7,226 nucleotides of DNA. Source: an uncultured Microbacteriaceae bacterium (GTDB lineage: Bacteria; Actinomycetota; Actinomycetes; Actinomycetales; Microbacteriaceae). The stretch lies in the NCBI GenBank assembly GCA_937896185.1, contig CALBMG010000109.1, positions 1 through 7,226 of the forward strand, read 5' to 3'. Below are positions 5,156 to 7,226 of this stretch, in pieces. The position numbers were made by a program, and so were the translations under genes. The notes beneath the pieces are model-generated. The model made no database searches, was not told the DNA's origin, and saw nothing but the letters and a program-made list of their open reading frames with translations. Within the stretch, counting starts at the first letter, position 1, and the number at the start of each line of letters is the position of its first letter.

Positions 5156-6184
5156 ATGATTCGCTTTGATTCCGTCTCGAAGACCTACCGTTCGGGTAAC
5201 CGTCCCGCGTTGCATGAGGCGAGCCTCGAAGTAGAACCCGGCGAATTTGTTTTCCTCGTCGGCGCTTCGGGAAGTGGCAAGTCGTCGTTCTTGCGACTGA
5301 TTTTGCGCGAGGAACGACCCACCACCGGCACCGTGCACGTATTGGGCCAGGATTTGGGGCGTTTGTCGAACCGCAAGGTTCCTCATTACCGCCGAAATCT
5401 GGGTGTCGTCTTCCAGGATTTCCGACTCTTGCCGACCAAAACTGTCTTTGACAACGTGGGTTTCGCATTGCGCGTGCTGGGCAAATCAGAGGCATTTATT
5501 CACGAGGCGGTTCCCGACGTGTTGCGCATGGTAGGCCTCGACACCAAGGCCAACCGCTTGCCACACGAACTGTCGGGTGGAGAACAACAGCGTGTTGCGA
5601 TTGCCCGTGCGGTCGTCAACAAGCCCGCAATTCTGCTCGCCGACGAACCGACAGGTAACCTCGACCCCACAACGTCCGCGGGGATCATGGATGTTCTGCG
5701 ACGCATCAATGCGTCGGGTACCACTGTGCTGATGGCGACCCACGACAGCGGAATCGTCAACGACATGAAGAAGCGCGTCATCGAGTTGGCCGACGGCCAC
5801 ATCATCCGTGACGAAACGGGCGGCGCGTATCGCACCGAGGCCATCGCAGTGCAGTCGGCTGACTCGATAATCGACGATGCGGGCTTTGAATCCGGCGAAA
5901 ACCCCTTGGCAACCGCCGACACCGCCGACCTGACTGCTGCGTTGGCGTTCGCGGCCGAGTCTGCCGAATCTGCCGCGTCTGTTGCCCCCGCTACAGAATC
6001 CGACGACACGGCAACCGATTCGTCGAACGATGATGACAACGCACCTCGACGTGCCGACACGCAACCGATCGAAATCGAACCCATTCGGATTGACCCGATT
6101 CCCGGTTTTGATGCGATGGCTCCGGCCGCGACGGAAAGCATTGACCTGTCGTACCTCGATGGAATGGGGGATGGCCGCTCATGA
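5156..6184 (+). CDS. ftsE: Cell division ATP-binding protein FtsE with long acidic C-terminal extension
   Basis: The ATPase half of the FtsEX complex, which sits on the inner face of the membrane at the division site and, through FtsX, activates cell-wall hydrolases. The ABC core (about 1-220) is complete: Walker A GASGSGKS (36-43), Q-loop Gln87 in VVFQDFRLL, signature LSGGEQQ (139-145), Walker B ILLADE (159-164), NLD D-loop (168-170) and His196 in ATHD. FtsE proteins are usually about 220-230 residues; this one has 342. The added 122 residues contain 26 Asp/Glu, 5 Arg and no Lys, are rich in Ala, Ser and Thr, and look disordered. They include an [14 protein letters not shown] segment (305-318) and end in [16 protein letters not shown]. 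The stop overlaps the ftsX start (ATGA), so the extension is in frame and not an artefact of a missed stop. No Shine-Dalgarno sequence precedes the start. Confidence 0.97.
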   Translation: MIRFDSVSKTYRSGNRPALHEASLEVEPGEFVFLVGASGSGKSSFLRLILREERPTTGTVHVLGQDLGRLSNRKVPHYRRNLGVVFQDFRLLPTKTVFDNVGFALRVLGKSEAFIHEAVPDVLRMVGLDTKANRLPHELSGGEQQRVAIARAVVNKPAILLADEPTGNLDPTTSAGIMDVLRRINASGTTVLMATHDSGIVNDMKKRVIELADGHIIRDETGGAYRTEAIAVQSADSIIDDAGFESGENPLATADTADLTAALAFAAESAESAASVAPATESDDTATDSSNDDDNAPRRADTQPIEIEPIRIDPIPGFDAMAPAATESIDLSYLDGMGDGRS

Positions 6185-7095
6185 GCTTCCGTTTCGTTCT
6201 CGCCGAAGCCTGGAACGGCTTGCGTCGCAACGTGTCCATGGTCGTCTCCGTGGTGCTGGTAACACTGGTGTCGCTGACCTTTGTCGGTTCGGCCGTGCTG
6301 TTGCAGTTGCAGGTCAACCAGATGAAGTCATTCTGGTACGACAAGGCCCAGGTCGCCGTGTACATGTGCACCGAATATTCCACCTCGGGCAGCTGCGACC
6401 AGCAGGAAGCCAGCGAGGATCAAAAGGCCGCCATTCAGGCCCAGCTGGAATCCAGCACGCTGCAACCGTACGTTAAGAAGTTCTATTTCGAGAACCATGA
6501 CGAGGCGTACACCAACTTTGTTGCCCAGTTCGATGGCAGTGCTGTTGTAGAGCTCGTCACCGCCGACCTGTTGCCGGAAACTTTCTGGGTCAGCCTCGTT
6601 GACCCCACCCAGTCCGACATCGTGTTCGAGGCGGTCGGGGGCATGTCGGGTGTTGAATCTGTGGTCGACCAGCGGTCGTACCTCGACGGAATTTTCTCGA
6701 TGTTGAACGCCGCCAGTCTTACCGCCGTCGGTGTTGCCGCCCTCATGTTGGTCGCTGCGGCACTGCTGATTGCCACAACGATTCGGTTGAGCGCATTCTC
6801 GCGTCGCCGCGAGCTGGCGATCATGCGACTTGTCGGCGCCTCGAACTGGTTTATCCAGACGCCGTTCATTATGGAGGGTGTCGTCGCGGCGACGATTGGG
6901 TCGTTGTTGGCGTGTGCTGCGATCGCCGGCATCGTCGTCTTCTTTGTTGACGGTTTCCTCGCCGAGGCAATGCCCACCACAGCGTTCATTGACCTGGGTG
7001 ATGCCACAATCGTGTTCCCGATCTTGCTCGCCGTTGGCGCTGTACTCGCTGCGTCGTCGGCGTACATCGCGATCAGCCGCTACCTGCGCGTTTAG
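6181..7095 (+). CDS. ftsX: Cell division protein FtsX
   Basis: The membrane half of FtsEX. Its 304 residues show the standard four-span layout: a short cytoplasmic start ([17 protein letters not shown]), TM1 at about 18-43, a large extracytoplasmic loop at about 44-175, TM2 at about 177-201, a cytoplasmic loop with [14 protein letters not shown] (208-221) that contacts FtsE, TM3 at about 228-257 and TM4 at about 275-298. The outer loop is where peptidoglycan hydrolases or their partners bind. It carries two Cys residues, Cys63 and Cys72, nine apart just after TM1, probably a disulphide. The start overlaps ftsE by four bases (ATGA), so translation is coupled and 1:1 production is favoured; a GGGGGAT stretch upstream can serve as ribosome-binding site. 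The gene ends with TAG. Confidence 0.97.
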   Translation: MSFRFVLAEAWNGLRRNVSMVVSVVLVTLVSLTFVGSAVLLQLQVNQMKSFWYDKAQVAVYMCTEYSTSGSCDQQEASEDQKAAIQAQLESSTLQPYVKKFYFENHDEAYTNFVAQFDGSAVVELVTADLLPETFWVSLVDPTQSDIVFEAVGGMSGVESVVDQRSYLDGIFSMLNAASLTAVGVAALMLVAAALLIATTIRLSAFSRRRELAIMRLVGASNWFIQTPFIMEGVVAATIGSLLACAAIAGIVVFFVDGFLAEAMPTTAFIDLGDATIVFPILLAVGAVLAASSAYIAISRYLRV

Positions 7096-7100
7096 GTGTC

Positions 7101-7126
7101 GGCCCTCCGCGGTAAACTGGAGGGCT
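7101..7126 (+). terminator. Perfect GC-rich hairpin after ftsX
   Basis: GCCCTCC (7102-7108) pairs perfectly with GGAGGGC (7119-7125), extendable by a G-U pair, around a 10-base loop. It begins five bases after the ftsX stop and has no U-run. It may terminate ftsEX transcripts. The loop contains TAAACT (7113-7118), a possible -10 box for smpB. Confidence 0.5.
7113..7118 (+). promoter_or_regulatory. Candidate -10 box (TAAACT) for smpB
   Basis: TAAACT fits the TANNNT pattern and lies in the 65-base ftsX-smpB gap. Transcription from here would give a leader of roughly 35 bases carrying the strong smpB ribosome-binding site. No clear -35 is seen. It lies in the loop of the hairpin at 7101-7126. 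Confidence 0.35.
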
Positions 7127-7160
7127 AGTACACGGTCGCACATACGGAAGGAGGCGAACC

Positions 7161-7226
7161 ATGCCCAGAGAAAAGGGCGAAAAGGTGGTCGCCACCAACC
7201 GCAAGGCGCGGCACGATTACGCCATT
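7161..7226 (+). CDS. smpB: SsrA-binding protein SmpB, N-terminal 22 residues (cut by window end)
   Basis: The visible start, MPREKGEKVVATNRKARHDY, matches the N terminus of SmpB, including the conserved VATNRKARHDY that begins its OB-fold barrel. SmpB binds tmRNA and brings it to stalled ribosomes for trans-translation. AAGGAGG at 7148-7154, six bases before the ATG, is a strong ribosome-binding site, in contrast to prfB and ftsE. Position after ftsX is the conserved order; the tmRNA gene often follows. About 22 of the usual 155-160 residues are present. Confidence 0.95.
   Translation, partial: MPREKGEKVVATNRKARHDYAI

Noticed and set aside
5952..5985. Short repeated GCCGA(G/A)TCTGCC units in ftsE
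   Set aside because: They encode the Ala-Glu-Ser low-complexity stretch of the acidic tail and do not look like an independent repeat element.
6328..7143. Minus-strand open frame (271 codons) opposite ftsX
   Set aside because: It shadows a well-recognised gene, and its Arg/Asp/His/Gln-rich sequence resembles no family and has no membrane or domain pattern.
51..7226. Search for tRNA, CRISPR array, insertion sequence, phage or toxin-antitoxin genes
   Set aside because: None seen: no repeat-spacer pattern, no transposase or integrase motifs, no cloverleaf-like sequences, and the genes are close-packed ordinary actinobacterial genes.

Overview
The window looks like the end of a contig from a moderately GC-rich actinobacterium, most likely of the Microbacteriaceae or a close relative. 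The evidence is the conserved order prfB-ftsE-ftsX-smpB, actinobacterial-type RF2 and FtsX sequences, TadE/TadG-like pseudopilin genes directly upstream of prfB, and frequent GTGA/ATGA gene overlaps. The family assignment is inference from recognition, not a search. The first 50 bases are not genomic: they match an Illumina P5 adapter arm, including an 8-base index, so real sequence begins at base 51.

Layout. (1) Bases 51-952, minus strand: the 5' part of an unrecognised gene (51-194), translationally coupled (ATGA overlap) to a complete FadR-type GntR regulator (191-952). (2) Bases 953-1060: a 108-bp divergent promoter region with several inverted repeats, which is the natural place for the regulator's operator. 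(3) Bases 1061-2437, plus strand: an aldehyde dehydrogenase of the succinate-semialdehyde type (Sad/GabD2-like), closed by hairpins in 2438-2540. (4) Bases about 2541-3972: four tightly packed, overlapping plus-strand genes for small single-pass membrane proteins with pseudopilin-like N termini (a 63-aa protein, two TadE-like proteins, one TadG-like protein). No tadA/B/C motor genes are present. (5) Bases 3998-7226: prfB (RF2), ftsE, ftsX and the start of smpB.

How the genes work together. The regulator and dehydrogenase form a probable catabolic unit in which FadR-type repression is relieved by a small carboxylate; GABA or succinate semialdehyde metabolism is the best guess. The pilin-like genes would supply minor components of a Tad/Flp-type surface or secretion apparatus whose motor must be encoded elsewhere. 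RF2 terminates translation at UGA and UAA, and SmpB rescues stalled ribosomes with tmRNA. FtsE and FtsX form the membrane complex that activates peptidoglycan hydrolases during division.

Most notable observations: adapter read-through that would give a chimeric C terminus to the edge gene; a TAGGCT-N9-ATGATT arrangement repeated exactly in front of both prfB and ftsE, suggesting near-leaderless promoters; a roughly 120-residue acidic, lysine-free tail on FtsE; and an orphan pseudopilin cluster. I found no CRISPR array, tRNA, insertion sequence or phage gene, and no clear candidate for a wholly new system.
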